A stretch of DNA of 64,000 nucleotides from Glossina fuscipes (taxonomy: Eukaryota > Arthropoda > Insecta > Diptera > Glossinidae), in NCBI RefSeq assembly GCF_014805625.2, contig NW_023998414.1, forward strand, positions 11,073,624-11,137,623. The letters run 5' to 3'. A program made the position numbers and the translations under genes. Below the pieces are notes generated by a model. The model did no database searches and was not told the origin of the DNA. It saw only the letters and a program-made list of their open reading frames with translations. Shown here one piece after another: positions 11,878 to 21,869 of the stretch. The first letter of the stretch is position 1, and every line of letters begins with the position of its first letter.

Positions 11878-13650
11878 AAAACATCATCATCAAACATTCC
11901 AATACAATTGACAACGTATTGCAAATTGAACTGAATAAGGCTTGCGCGGCTGCTTTAAGTTTGCATCGCATGTTTTCCATAAAATTTGCCAAAAAACTAA
12001 TGGAAATCTCCTACAAAACCAATAAACGGGATAGCAATCACAATGAGACTGAACGTTATGTTATGGATTCTTGTAAATACTGATAACTGATTTTGAAAAA
12101 AATGCGTTGAACACAATCTTCACTTTATACCCACAGTACACACATTGTAACTATAATTGTATCTATAAAAAACGTTTCCTTTTTTTATTAGACTTTAAAA
12201 CTATATATATTTTTGCATGTCTTACTAAAAATTATTATATTTTGTTGATTTTATACAAAACAATAAATTAATAAAATGAATTAATTTTTTTTTTTTTTTT
12301 TTTTTTTTTACAATTTTACACAAAATGTTATTTGATCATCTTTTTATCATATATCATAGTTAATTAATTATTGAGAATTTTTTATGTGAATTTCAAAATG
12401 TGTGTACGCATGTGTTATTATGTCACTTTATTTCGATGATTTTTTTAATAAATTGTACAAATTTTTGGTTTTTTTTTTTTTTTTTGTTTGTTTAAATTTT
12501 TATACAAAATCATGTTTTGGTTTCCTTTTTTTTTATCACATAATGTTCGCTATGTGAGCTTGTGTTTGGTATTAAAAATTCTCTTGCATTTTTAAAATAT
12601 ATTTTTATCGTAAAGGCTGATCAGATATGCTATTCGGTATTGTGTGTATTTTCGTATGTGGCCGCCGGACAAGATCAAAATCAAAAGAAAAATCCGGTGG
12701 TTATAACGCCGCAGATACAAGACTTATATGCGCAACAGAAACAGCAATTGGCGCAACAACAGCAACAGCAGCATCAACCGGCGAAAGATAGCACTTCGCG
12801 TTCCAAAATACAAACGAAACCACCGGTTGTAGCTCCGCAACAGAATAGCAATAAAAGTCAAACTTTGACTATAAGGCATGCAATGGAGATACAGAAACCT
12901 AGTATTACCACCACAACGGTACAACCTCAGACAAAATTGGTGCATACCAGCGTCAAGACATTTAATATGGCCACACCTATGAATACAATAGCGCAAGGGA
13001 GCCCTAATATGCAGCAAACATCCGAGTATCAGTTGCAGCAAGAAATAAACAAACATCCACCATTGGGTCCGCGTACGAGCGGTGGCAGTCAAACAGGGCC
13101 TTTACCACAATTACCACCACGTATACCCTCCCAAACGTCCACAGAAAATTTAGCTACCTCACCGACTTTATCTACTGGATCTGCAGGAAAGAGAAGAGGG
13201 CCACCACCTGGCCCACCGCCAGCTATTCCACCTAGAACGGGGGCTTTGGCGCGCAGTTGCTCCATACAAGTAGCAACTACTGGTACTGGTATAGCCACAA
13301 ATTCAGGTCCCGCTAGAGCGTTTGTGCGACAAATTTCGGCCAATTCAACGCCACCACAATACACGCCGCAACCACCTCCACCATTTGTTATACCCAAACG
13401 TCACACCACCCTGTCACGTGCATCTTCAGTAGCTACATCATCACTCACCACATTATCAGGAGTAGCCCCGTACTCAAACACTACTGCTGCTTTTAATAGT
13501 GCAGTAACAACAAATTTACAAACATCTCAGTCACAACAACAGAAACGTCCATCATATGGTAGTTTAAGTATGGGCGCTTCGCAATCTGCAACGCCCGCTT
13601 CGGCTGGCGGTAACAGGTCGAGTTCACCTCAAGCTCATCGCAGACACTGA
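11060..13650 (+). CDS. Unidentified gene, 3' part, Gln/Pro-rich C-terminus (5' end not found)
   Basis: Three coding exons join in one frame: 11060-11132, 11469-11515 and 12616-13650 (or 12625-13650). All have GT-AG junctions: after 11132 'gtaagtg', after 11515 'gtaagtc', and acceptors T-run+'ag', 'ctaacag' and 'aaag' or 'cag'. The joined peptide runs FFVRLDHIRKCFTQKGGIF, VLEEYNPKTRQLIQRKYKST, M(ADQ)ICYSVLCVFSYVAAG. It then enters a long low-complexity tail: QQQQQQ near 12757, PPR and PPP clusters that could bind SH3 domains, and Ser/Thr-rich blocks, ending SSSPQAHRRH. The folded piece alternates hydrophobic residues and ends in a helix-like segment, which would suit the end of a PH/PTB-like domain. 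That is a guess, and the family was not recognised. Upstream exons must exist because no start codon is apparent. The most likely cellular role is an intracellular scaffold or adaptor, by composition only. Confidence 0.72.
11469..11515 (+). CDS. 47-nt small exon of the Gln/Pro-rich gene
   Basis: Acceptor 'actaacag', donor 'atg|gtaagt'. With the base carried over from the previous exon it encodes NPKTRQLIQRKYKSTM and ends in phase 0, matching the frame of the terminal exon. Its small size and the consistent phases on both sides are the main support. Confidence 0.7.
11516..12615 (+). other. Intron of the Gln/Pro-rich gene with extreme homopolymers
   Basis: The intron holds C16 (11637-11652), then about 20 A, an A61 tract (11815-11875) and T runs near 12285-12309 and 12471-12485. 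A poly-Lys frame starting at 11781 continues into a non-repetitive segment (11890-12083) with no splice sites of its own. It is not accepted as coding. Tract lengths here are likely to be assembly-dependent. Confidence 0.6.
11815..11875. repeat. A61 homopolymer
   Basis: 61 consecutive A residues directly after 'tatcacacc'. Similar long A tracts lie at 30214-30247, 41640-41679 and 44120-44152, and a T28 tract lies at 43212-43239. None is attached to a recognisable retrogene or retroelement body. Confidence 0.9.
12616..13650 (+). CDS. Terminal Gln/Pro-rich exon up to TGA
   Basis: Open from the acceptor (12615 'aaag', or 'cag' 9 nt later, both keeping the frame) to TGA at 13648-13650, about 344 codons. 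Features in order: the hydrophobic ICYSVLCVFSYVAAG segment, a Gln run, TKPP and basic spacers, GPLPQLPPRIP, KRRGPPPGPPPAIPPR, QPPPPFVIPK, then Ser/Thr-rich sequence with SRASS and RPSYGSL. PPR motifs of the PxxPxR and RxxPxxP kind suggest SH3 ligands. RSCS, SRASS and KRPSYGS look like basophilic kinase sites. The TGA is followed by C and by a further in-frame open extension (separate entry). Confidence 0.72.
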   Translation, partial: ADQICYSVLCVFSYVAAGQDQNQKKNPVVITPQIQDLYAQQKQQLAQQQQQQHQPAKDSTSRSKIQTKPPVVAPQQNSNKSQTLTIRHAMEIQKPSITTTTVQPQTKLVHTSVKTFNMATPMNTIAQGSPNMQQTSEYQLQQEINKHPPLGPRTSGGSQTGPLPQLPPRIPSQTSTENLATSPTLSTGSAGKRRGPPPGPPPAIPPRTGALARSCSIQVATTGTGIATNSGPARAFVRQISANSTPPQYTPQPPPPFVIPKRHTTLSRASSVATSSLTTLSGVAPYSNTTAAFNSAVTTNLQTSQSQQQKRPSYGSLSMGASQSATPASAGGNRSSSPQAHRRH

Positions 13651-13827
13651 CGAAGGAGTTCATTTTTCAGATTCTCAAGTCGTGACAAAAGTAACGGTGG
13701 TAGTGGCGGCGGCGGGAATAGCAATGTTGGTGATGGCAGTGGTGGTGGTGGTGGTGGTGGTGGTACAACCGGCAATGAACCTCACGGACGTGAAGTATGT
13801 CGTACCATTTGCATGCCTTGGCTATAA
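13651..13827 (+). CDS. In-frame 58-codon extension beyond the TGA
   Basis: Directly after TGA 13648-13650 the same frame stays open for 58 codons to TAA TAA at 13825-13830. It reads RRSSFFRFSSRDKSNGG, then a Gly/Ser/Asn-rich run with eight consecutive GGT codons, then TTGNEPHGREVCRTICMPWL. Both ends look like protein rather than random AT-rich 3' UTR. Two mechanisms could expose it. The first is readthrough of TGA in the leaky TGA-C context, known to be common in dipterans. The second is removal of a 54-nt intron 13617-13670 (weak donor 'ag|gtcgag', good acceptor 'catttttcag', with CTGAC around the TGA as a branch point), which keeps the frame. A 61-nt alternative with donor 13610 would shift the frame into a Val-rich peptide and is less attractive. 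Confidence 0.5.
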   Translation, partial: RRSSFFRFSSRDKSNGGSGGGGNSNVGDGSGGGGGGGGTTGNEPHGREVCRTICMPWL

Positions 13828-13830
13828 TAA

Positions 13831-15342
13831 TACTATTGACCATAAGAAATTCAAAACAAACAATAATTTAACCTTATTTTCGTTTTCAACTCTTGCCCGA
13901 AATCGTTCAAAGAAAACTTAAAAGGATATATCATACAAAAAAAAAATTATTCTCTAAAGACATATTTCTTATTCACATAAGTGAACACTATGTTTCTCCA
14001 CATACATAGCCTTAATACAGTTAATAGATACTAAAAAATATAAAGAAAACTTGAAAGCTTTAAATTCTAAACAACAGCAACTACAACAAACAACAAAGCA
14101 TAACTTTATTCATATAAATATATATAGTTTTCTTCCTCATCATCAAAATCTTATTTTCACACAAATTAAACACAAAAGAAAAAAAAAAAAAAAAACGTAA
14201 GAAAAATCAATATCTCCTACAAATAAAAAAATAATAAGTAATTAATTGATTATATTTGAAACTAGAAGGCATAACTAATTATACAAAAAACAAAATAAGG
14301 TTGCGTGGTCACCACGCTTATGCGAAGTGAAACTTCACATACACACACACACACATATATATAAAAGAGACAACTTTTCAGATGAAAACAATTATTAGCA
14401 ATCATCAGATTCCACATTCTCATAGCAATTTAATTAAGCGATCAGGTAATAAGTGCGTTTTTAGTAATTGATTCGCTCGTATGTTCGCTTTATGCGTTTA
14501 CGTTCCATTAACGTTCGATTAACTTATTCACTCTCAATAAAACTTTTGCGAGGCTTCTACAATGCAATTACATTTTTATCTGGTATGTAGACCCATACGA
14601 TTACAGTAGACTCTATCCAAATTTACTTACAATCGTTCAAGTTTCAAGTTTTACATTCTTCTTCATTCTTCTTAAGTATAAATCTCGACCTTTGAAAATC
14701 TAACAAGCGAGCGAAGAAATACTGAGTTTGAAAACTTTTTTAGCAAAGAGCGTAACTAGTATCGCATCGTATTGAATAATCTCATCCATGTTTTGCATGC
14801 GAGAGCATACGCTTTACGGTTCAATTTTTTCACCAAAAATGCATACGATATAGTTTTTCCGAGCTTCGAGGAAAATGAAGCGGTTTGCAGGAAGCGCTTT
14901 GAAGGATTATGAACAAACGAAACAATGAATATATGAATGATACAATATCCGAATTCCCCAAAAATCCCTGAGAAATCAATTTAGTATAATGGACTATGAG
15001 CCCCTTCAATCCAGCAAAACGGTTTGTGAACAATCTCGCCGATAACAGCTGATACGATTGAAATAAAAAATTATCAGTATAGCATGACAGCGCTAACAAA
15101 CGTTGCCGGCACTGAACTTGGGCGTACACCTCTCTGTCTTAGCATGTTTATGAGAGAATGTTTTTTCCAGATTTACATTCAATTCAACTTAGATTCAATA
15201 ATGTCCAGCTTTGAGCAGCATTTTCATTTCAAAAACGCGAATTTGCTTTCAACACCGAATTCATATTTTGTTTGAAAGATGCATAAACAAATATCTTCTA
15301 TCATTTTTTTTTTTTTTTTTTTTATAAAAAATATTTAATTTT

Positions 15343-15381
<39 letters not shown>

Positions 15382-16211
15382 ATTAATGTCGAAAGAATCA
15401 AGATTAAAATATTTACAAAAAATATGCCTTGATCTTGACCTATTGCAATACATCAATGGACCCTTAAGATATCTGCTTTTCTAATTCGCAATAGTGAGTA
15501 ACATCTTACAATAGAATATATATACTTTGTATATGCCGAAGTCACGTTTTCGTAGCGTCTAACCCTGTGGACTTCTTGGAATTACCTGAAGATTTCAATA
15601 TCATTAAACTATGTAACTTTATTAGATATATATGTCTAGTCAATCTTTTAAACAAAGTACAGCCGATAGTCTTGGTATATCTTGGCTAATGCTTGGTGTG
15701 CTTTTTTAGTCCTTAGTTTCTTTGGTTTTTTTTCATTTTAATTAAGTTTAAATTCCATTCCATTAAGAAGACGAAAAAGAATCAGCTCATCATAATGTTA
15801 AAATATTTATCCACGCATTACACAGTGAGTTTAAATAGACCTTAGCCGCTATTAGTTTTTATCCAGAATTCTACATATTGAGTTCATTCAAGTACGCATA
15901 GCACGCCTAGTCCAAATAATAAGCATGCGAAGAACGAAACAAAATAAATAAATGGATCAAAAGACATTTATTCGCTTCAGCATATACTTAATCAAGTTTG
16001 AAAAAATTTCGCATAGCATTTCTTCAAACTATTTAGATCGTTTCTGAAGTGATTTTTCATGAAGCTTATCTGCGGCTGGGGTGGCAACTGCTTAATTTCA
16101 AGAAAAATTCTGGTTCTGCATTCATTTTTTCCAATTTGGGAACGAATGAAGTTCATCTACGACCGGTCTGGGAAATAATTATATGAAGACCTTCGAAAAA
16201 TACGTAATTTA
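13831..16211. other. 3' UTR and non-coding DNA
   Basis: Probably begins with the 3' UTR of the Gln/Pro-rich gene. Candidate AATAAA signals are at 14222-14227 and 14536-14541. Further on there is a (CA)n tract near 14339-14354, a T run near 15306-15323 and an (AT)n tract at about 15345-15378. No exon was recognised. Confidence 0.45.
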
Positions 16212-16221
16212 NNNNNNNNNN
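16212..16221. other. Assembly gap (10 N)
   Basis: Ten N characters mark a scaffold join or gap of nominal length. The order and distance of sequence on either side cannot be taken as certain. Confidence 1.
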
Positions 16222-16997
16222 AAAAGAAGAAAATTTCGAGATGCTGGTCCAGGCATTGTAGAATCACCCATATAATATGCGTGGAAATTTTTACCTAATC
16301 AAATTTATAAGGAATGAGCACAAAACCCAGAGGTCAAAGGCATTCTCAACTTATACGATAGTATAGGCGTATATTTTAACCGATTTTGGATCGTTTTCAA
16401 TGATAGCGTGAGAGCAAGAATTTTTACCATATTTGCTAAATTTAATTTTTGGATATATATTTGCCGTAGTTACTGTACAGACAGAGAGACAGACATGTTT
16501 CCATCGATTTAGATGTTAATGCTAGTCATAACTTCATGATGTGGTCAAAAGTTTCCTTTCCTTAGAAGACATGTTATGTATAAACGCAGGAATATTTACG
16601 TGAAGTGAGCTCTCTGAACAATGTTTAATCTTCAACTGAAAATTCTTATTAGTCAGTCTTGTTTGTATGTCTATGCGAATTGTACTTATATCCTCGTTTT
16701 AACTCGTTTTACACGTTCTATTAATTCAGTGTGAGGGAATTTAATCCATTAGAAGAGAGAAAAGTTTCACTTCGAAAGCAAAACAATATTTATCTTAATT
16801 CTAAAATAAAAGCAACAACAACAACAAAATGAAAAACTCGTGGACACAAATCTAAATAAAAATAAAGGCAATCGATGGCAATCTAGGTAGGGAATGTTTC
16901 TAATCGTATATAATAATAATAATATTAAAATAATCTCAATACGCAATATATTTATATACATACGTATACATATACATATATATTTTGGGCCTATATA

Positions 16998-17032
<35 letters not shown>

Positions 17033-17056
17033 ATGCATATCTACATATACATAGAC

Positions 17057-17087
<31 letters not shown>

Positions 17088-18879
17088 GTATATAAATATA
17101 TATAAATTCTGTATATATACTGGCCTACAATTGTATGCGTATGTCAATGTACATATGCGTATATGCGTATATGTAGAAATATGAAAAACTAAATAGATAA
17201 TTAATACATTATGTTTATTCCGTATGGGATATGTACGTGTTGATGTCATATTTTTTCACAAGCACACCACTAAACAAACGAGGAAAAGGAATATTTGAGA
17301 AAATCAAGCACAAAATCATTAATAAATAATTAAGTAAAAAAAAATTAATAAATAAATAAATAGATAAATAAATAAAAAGAATTAATTAATTAATTAATTA
17401 ATAAAATGTAATTTAAATGTCTTTAAAAAAGTACAATAATATTAATTGAAATAAAAACAAATATTTTCTTATTTATTTATTTATTTATTTATGTATTTTA
17501 TATTTTTAATTCTTTTTTGAATGACTTCAAATAAATATTCCTTTTTAATTTAATTTCAATTCAATTCAAAATACATTTAAAAAACAAATTAGTAAAAATT
17601 TCAATAAAATTCATGTTATAAAAAAAAAAAAAAACCGTGTTTTCCCCATTTACTTATTTATTTATTGCTCAAAAAAAAAAAAAACAAAAAAAAATGATTG
17701 CATCATTTCTATAACGATTAACGGAGTTGATAAGAAACTTGCTCTCTTGCATTATTTAATATTCAATAAAAAAAAAGGAGAATTTATTTTTAACGCAAAA
17801 ATTTCGCGGCACGCTTTGTAACTCAAACCGTTTTCATTATTTGCGTTCGAGTTTTGCAAAGCGCCTTCCAAAGGATCACGTACGATTTTTTTTCGATAAA
17901 TTAAGTCAATGATGTTTTATTAATAAAACAGTGTCCCTTTTTTATTCGAGAAACGAAACTTTTCATTCAAACACTTTGCCAATCACACAAACTGTAATAA
18001 TTCTATGAGCTCCTATGCGATTCGCTAGGGACTATGATAGATTAAACGATTTTTTTTTTTGTTTAAACTCAGACCTGAACCTGTTATATTGCATGTCGCA
18101 TAGTTTCACTCATTACAGATGGCTTCAGTGTTGCGGTTTTTATATATTTTTCCAAAATAATTTGTTTTTGTAAAAATCTTCTCAAATATTATTACTCTGC
18201 TGCATTTCAATCTATTCAAAAAACATTAACATCAATTAAGCCCTTTTTGACGGATAGGGGCTAACAATTTCTAACAATGCCCTTATATGCGGTAGTATCT
18301 AAACCAATAAACTTACGTAATCGAAATTTACCGCTCCGAGCTGATCTTTACCATGAGATAGCAAAAATTATTTCTTTTTACCATTGAACCGTGAACGGTT
18401 ATATGAGCGAGGGTTTGAAAAACTGCTTCAGATCGGGCCAAATTTTTCATACCTATTTAGTATAACGAAATATATTAATCCTCCGGGTAGATTAGTTCCG
18501 CGTTTAAGGAAAACATATGACCCCATATAACGCGTTATGTACAAATGATTCACGTTTAACTTGTCTCGTTAAACGGGGCTTTTAAATCGGATATTAAGGA
18601 AAAACTATGTTATGAACGAAATATATGCTTGTGATGAAAGTCAAACTAAGAACAATTTAGATAAAAAACTATAATAATGTAACTATGTAACTAAAAAACA
18701 ATTCATTTCATATACATTCCATAGGCGAAACGTGCCGTATTATAGGGCGTATTACTGTACCCTTGCACAGCGAGTTTGGTTGATATATTTGGGATAATTG
18801 CAATTTTTCGCCATATTGCCACCTTTCCAAATAAGGCGTTTTCTGGGGATTGGTCGAAAAAACGTTACAATCCGAATCA
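16222..18879. other. Non-coding DNA with AT microsatellites
   Basis: Contains a cluster of (AT)n microsatellites at 16960-17110, (AATT)n at about 17381-17402, (TTTA)n at about 17470-17495 and otherwise AT-rich sequence. No exon was supported. Confidence 0.5.
16960..17110. repeat. Cluster of (AT)n microsatellites
   Basis: At least two long AT runs (about 17001-17030 and 17058-17081), separated by imperfect tata/catata sequence. The minus-strand Ile/Tyr-rich frame here is an artefact of the repeat. Confidence 0.85.
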
Positions 18880-19140
18880 TTTTCTTGATTCTAAACCACG
18901 TCGATGCACTATATTTCATTAAAATATCTGAAAAATTGTGACCTATACCGCTTGAACGCAAAAATACATCAGACGGACATTGAATGGACAGCCGGTCAGT
19001 CAAGCTTAGATCGATTCAGAATGATTTTATATATATATATATATATATGTATATAGTAAATGGTGGACATTTCGTAGTTCCTTCCTTCCAGTTACTTATG
19101 TCCACAAAAACTTAATATACCCCAAGTGGTACAGGATATA
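18880..19140 (-). repeat. Dispersed repeat relic, copy 3 (inverse orientation)
   Basis: Shows 'atttcattaaaatatctgaa', 'cagacggacattgaatggac', 'tcgattcagaatgatttt', and ends near 'taccccaagtggtacagg'. These blocks match, inverted, those at 5030-5345. It lies about 400 bp upstream of the P450 gene, where old insertions could matter for its promoter, but nothing shows that they do. Confidence 0.5.
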
Positions 19141-19538
19141 AAGAGGTCATATCTTATTCTCTCGATTAATTTTAGCAAATCTTGCAAAGCTTCGCAAACA
19201 GATCTTGTAAAAATAAACTTATCAATGCATGTAAGTAAAAAAACACTTGTTTGGTTTGCTTCAAACTTTTTGATAACAACTTGGATTACTTTTACAATCC
19301 AGTGCAAACTCGTACACATACACTTGCCTCGTTTTACTTTGCCTCTTTTTTTATCTCTCAATTACAATCTCTCTCTCTCGTCACTTATTAGCAAACGAAT
19401 ATTTTGAATCCACAATGATCTCCAGCACTTTAGTTGTAATTTTGCTACGGCTTTAAAGGACGGGTTACGGATAGTTATCTGCCTGTACAAAAATAAACAA
19501 AAACAACAACAACAACAAAAAATAAATAAATAAGAGAG

Positions 19539-21230
19539 ATGAACATTTTAGCGTTGATAGCGTTTGTTTTATGGGCAACTTTTATGCGTCTTCTACCACA
19601 AATTATTGATATAATACGATTAAAACAATGGTCAGCTTCCATACCGGGTCCCTCCTTGTACGAGTTCATGTGGAAATCGAGGAAAATGAGTAAGCGTTTC
19701 GTATTATTGATCAAATGAATTAATTGTAGAAGAACGTAAGCATTACAAATTGATTTTCTTTATGATCGATGCTGCGAATAAAAGGCGTTTTGGACCGACT
19801 AAAAGAAGTACACAAGAAATATGGGTCAACATTTCGTGTGTGGCTGGGTAAAGATCTATTCGTATTTCTTGCCGATCCCGACGATATAAAGACATTGCTT
19901 AGCAGCAATCATTTATTGCACAAGTCGAGTAATTATAAATTGCTAGAGTCGTGGTTAGGCAAAGGTCTCATAATAAACGGCGGCGAATCGTGGCATAAGC
20001 GACGTAAGCTATTAACACCAGCTTTTCATTTTAGTATACTAAGCGAATTTAAGGAATCAATGGAAGAGAATTGTCAAATACTAATACAACAACTGAAGGA
20101 GAAAACAAATGGCGAACCTTTCGATATATGCCCTTATATAACGTTGTTTGCATTAGATGTCATTTACGAAACTGCTATGGGTCTGAAGAAACATGCTCAA
20201 TTGCAAAGCGATTCCCTTTACGTAAAAACGATAGATGAGTAAGATGAAAATATACCGATTGTACCCTACCTAACTTATATTCTTCATATTTCTATAGAGT
20301 TTGTCACATTTCGCATCGACGTAGTTTCTCAGCATTATACAGAAATAGAACGCTTTTCAAATTTACTAAACTCGGTAGAAAATATCAATCCGGAGTACAG
20401 ATATTACACGAGGAAACTAAACACGTTGTAAAATTAAAACGTAAAATGTTAGAAGAATGTAAATACGATATTTTAAAGGATCGAGAGAACTTAAGTGATG
20501 ATATAACAGGAAAGAAGCGTTTAGCGTTTTTGGATATGTTACTTATCTCGCAAATGGAAGGTATGCCGCTCACAGATGATGAAATACGCGAAGAAGTTGA
20601 CAATTTTATGTTTGCCGGCCATGATACAGTCAGCTCAGCCATAGCCTTCACTTTGCATTTGCTATCACAGCATCCTGCCATACAAAAGCAAGCCTATGAG
20701 GAGGTATTGGCCGCGATGCGAGACGGTAAGGAATATATGCCTTATCTGGAGGCCGTTATAAAAGAAAGTTTACGAATTTCTGCGGTCGTGCCATTCTTCT
20801 CTCGCCAAACTACTGATGATTTTAAGGTTGGTTCACTTACTGTACCTAAAGGAGTTAATATTGTTGTACTCGCCTATATGGTACATCGAGATGAACGCTA
20901 TTATTCGCAACCCGAGAAATTCGATCCCACACGCTTTTTACAAGGCGATAAAGGTTCGCATCCGTATAGTTTTGTGCCATTCAGTGCTGGCCCAAGAAAT
21001 TGCATCGGTAATGTTATGATTATTACATTGCAAATCATTGCTAACTTTCTCTAACATATTAAAATTTTACAGGTCAGCGATTTGCTATGTTAGAATTAAA
21101 GTGCGCCCTATCAAATCTTTTACGAGCTTTTGAATTTTTACCAGCCGAAGGGTTTCAACCAATTCTTTTGCCTGCAATAGTTATGAAGAGTGAAAACGGC
21201 ATAAAAGTACAATTAAGGCTACGAAACTAA
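19539..21230 (+). CDS. Cytochrome P450, CYP4-like, four exons, complete
   Basis: Haem-thiolate monooxygenase, expected on the ER membrane and using NADPH-P450 reductase. CDS join(19539..19689, 19785..20238, 20298..21007, 21073..21230) gives 490 residues. All introns are GT-AG and their phases agree. Landmarks: N-terminal anchor LALIAFVLWATFMRLLP (residues 4-20), hinge IPGPS (35-39), C-helix WHKRRKLLTPAFHF, I-helix EVDNFMFAGHDTVSSA with AGHDT at 308-312, K-helix E358-x-x-R361 in IKESLRIS, PEKFDPTRF, and haem loop FSAGPRNCIGQRFA with the ligand Cys437. The EVDxFMFxGHDT block is the CYP4 signature. Oddities: Ala at the position where many CYP4s carry the Glu that can bond haem, and a short loop before the K helix. 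Insect CYP4s act on fatty acids, hydrocarbons or xenobiotics. The substrate here is unknown. Confidence 0.95.
19690..19784 (+). other. P450 intron 1 (95 nt)
   Basis: Donor 'a|gtaagcg', acceptor 'gaataaaag|gcgtt' preceded by 'ttttcttta'. This acceptor is the only nearby AG tested that restores the frame (SVLDRLKEVHKKYG). Nearer AGs at 19729, 19732 and 19740 put the downstream codons out of frame. Confidence 0.85.
20239..20297 (+). other. P450 intron 2 (59 nt)
   Basis: Donor 'ga|gtaaga', acceptor 'tttctatag|agttt'. The join reads TIDEVCHISHRRSF and keeps the frame through exon 3. The length is typical of short dipteran introns. Confidence 0.9.
21008..21072 (+). other. P450 intron 3 (65 nt), inside the haem-binding loop
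   Basis: Donor 'atcg|gtaatg', acceptor 'ttttacag|gtcagcga'. It interrupts the codon for the Gly after Cys-Ile in the haem loop and restores PRNCIGQRFAMLELK. Confidence 0.92.
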
Positions 21231-21239
21231 TACGATCAG

Positions 21240-21245
21240 AATAAA
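21240..21245 (+). terminator. Polyadenylation signal of the P450 gene
   Basis: AATAAA begins 10 nt after the P450 stop codon (21228-21230). If used, the 3' UTR is very short and the tandem repeat at 21323 lies just outside the transcript. Confidence 0.5.
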
Positions 21246-21322
21246 ATTAATCGCGATAATGGTAGATATATTTGTTGCAAAGAACATGTAAAGTTTATAT
21301 GGAGGATGCCATGGAGTATAAT

Positions 21323-21430
21323 ATGCAGAAAGATTTAAATCGGTCCAACGATCGATTCATGCAGAAAGGTTTAAATCGGTCCAACGATCGATTCATGCAG
21401 AAAGGTTTAAATCGGTCCAACGATCGATTC
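21323..21430 (+). repeat. Three-copy 36-bp tandem repeat
   Basis: Perfect 36-bp units at 21323, 21359 and 21395, differing only at one base in the first copy (agattt against aggttt). Each begins 'atgcagaaa' and ends 'caacgatcgattc'. The period is a multiple of three, so all copies stay open in one frame (MQKxLNRSNDRF repeated) from an ATG at 21299 to a stop at 21545-21547. Near-identity means recent expansion. No evidence of translation. Confidence 0.95.
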
Positions 21431-21869
21431 AAAATTATTTCATTTGACATCGGCTCACATGCAAGTCTTAAATTTCTCAAATATTTTTATAAAGTTGTGC
21501 GCGGTGACCTATTTTATTACCACTCTCCCATATTACGCCACAAATGAAAATCTAATAGTTATATAAAATCTTGTTGCAATTTCTCATAATAAGCGGAAAA
21601 AATTAATGAGACGGAGCGAAGAGATGAGGAGCATAATGCTGTTTCTATGCCATATATGGCACAAAAATCCAACTTTCACTAATTTAGGATGAAAGTTGAT
21701 TCAAAATATGTAGTGACATACTTTGGCCCGTATATCCCCCTTTTCCGATTCTGATATAAAATTTTTGTTACTTTATGACAAAGGCAGCTACAGATTCATG
21801 TTTATCGAATTGGTGTAGAGTATTGGTAGAAGTCGTCATTACTACTGGGACATTTCATAATCATTACTA

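Noticed and set aside
11781..12083. Plus-strand frame with a poly-Lys run followed by an ordinary-looking segment (TIDNVLQIELNKACAAALSL...)
   Set aside because: The start is the A61 tract. The non-repetitive part has no acceptor or donor that would join it in phase with the neighbouring exons, which already fit together without it.
12724..13397. Two minus-strand open frames opposite the Gln/Pro-rich exon
   Set aside because: Leu- and Gly-rich shadows of CAG- and CCA-type codons in the real exon.
13682..13921. Val/Ala-rich plus-strand frame overlapping the extension
   Set aside because: It is the shifted reading of the GGT/Gly repeat. The frame continuous with the upstream exon gives a more protein-like sequence and ends in a double stop.
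17031..17249. Minus-strand Ile/Tyr/Cys-rich frame
   Set aside because: Encoded by AT and ATGC-type microsatellites; no coding signal.
19126..19407. Plus- and minus-strand frames just upstream of the P450
   Set aside because: They overlap a repeat relic, have no splice-compatible link to the P450 and show no family features.
21323..21430. Regularly spaced direct repeats resembling a CRISPR array
   Set aside because: The 36-bp units abut without spacers and the DNA is eukaryotic. It is a tandem minisatellite.
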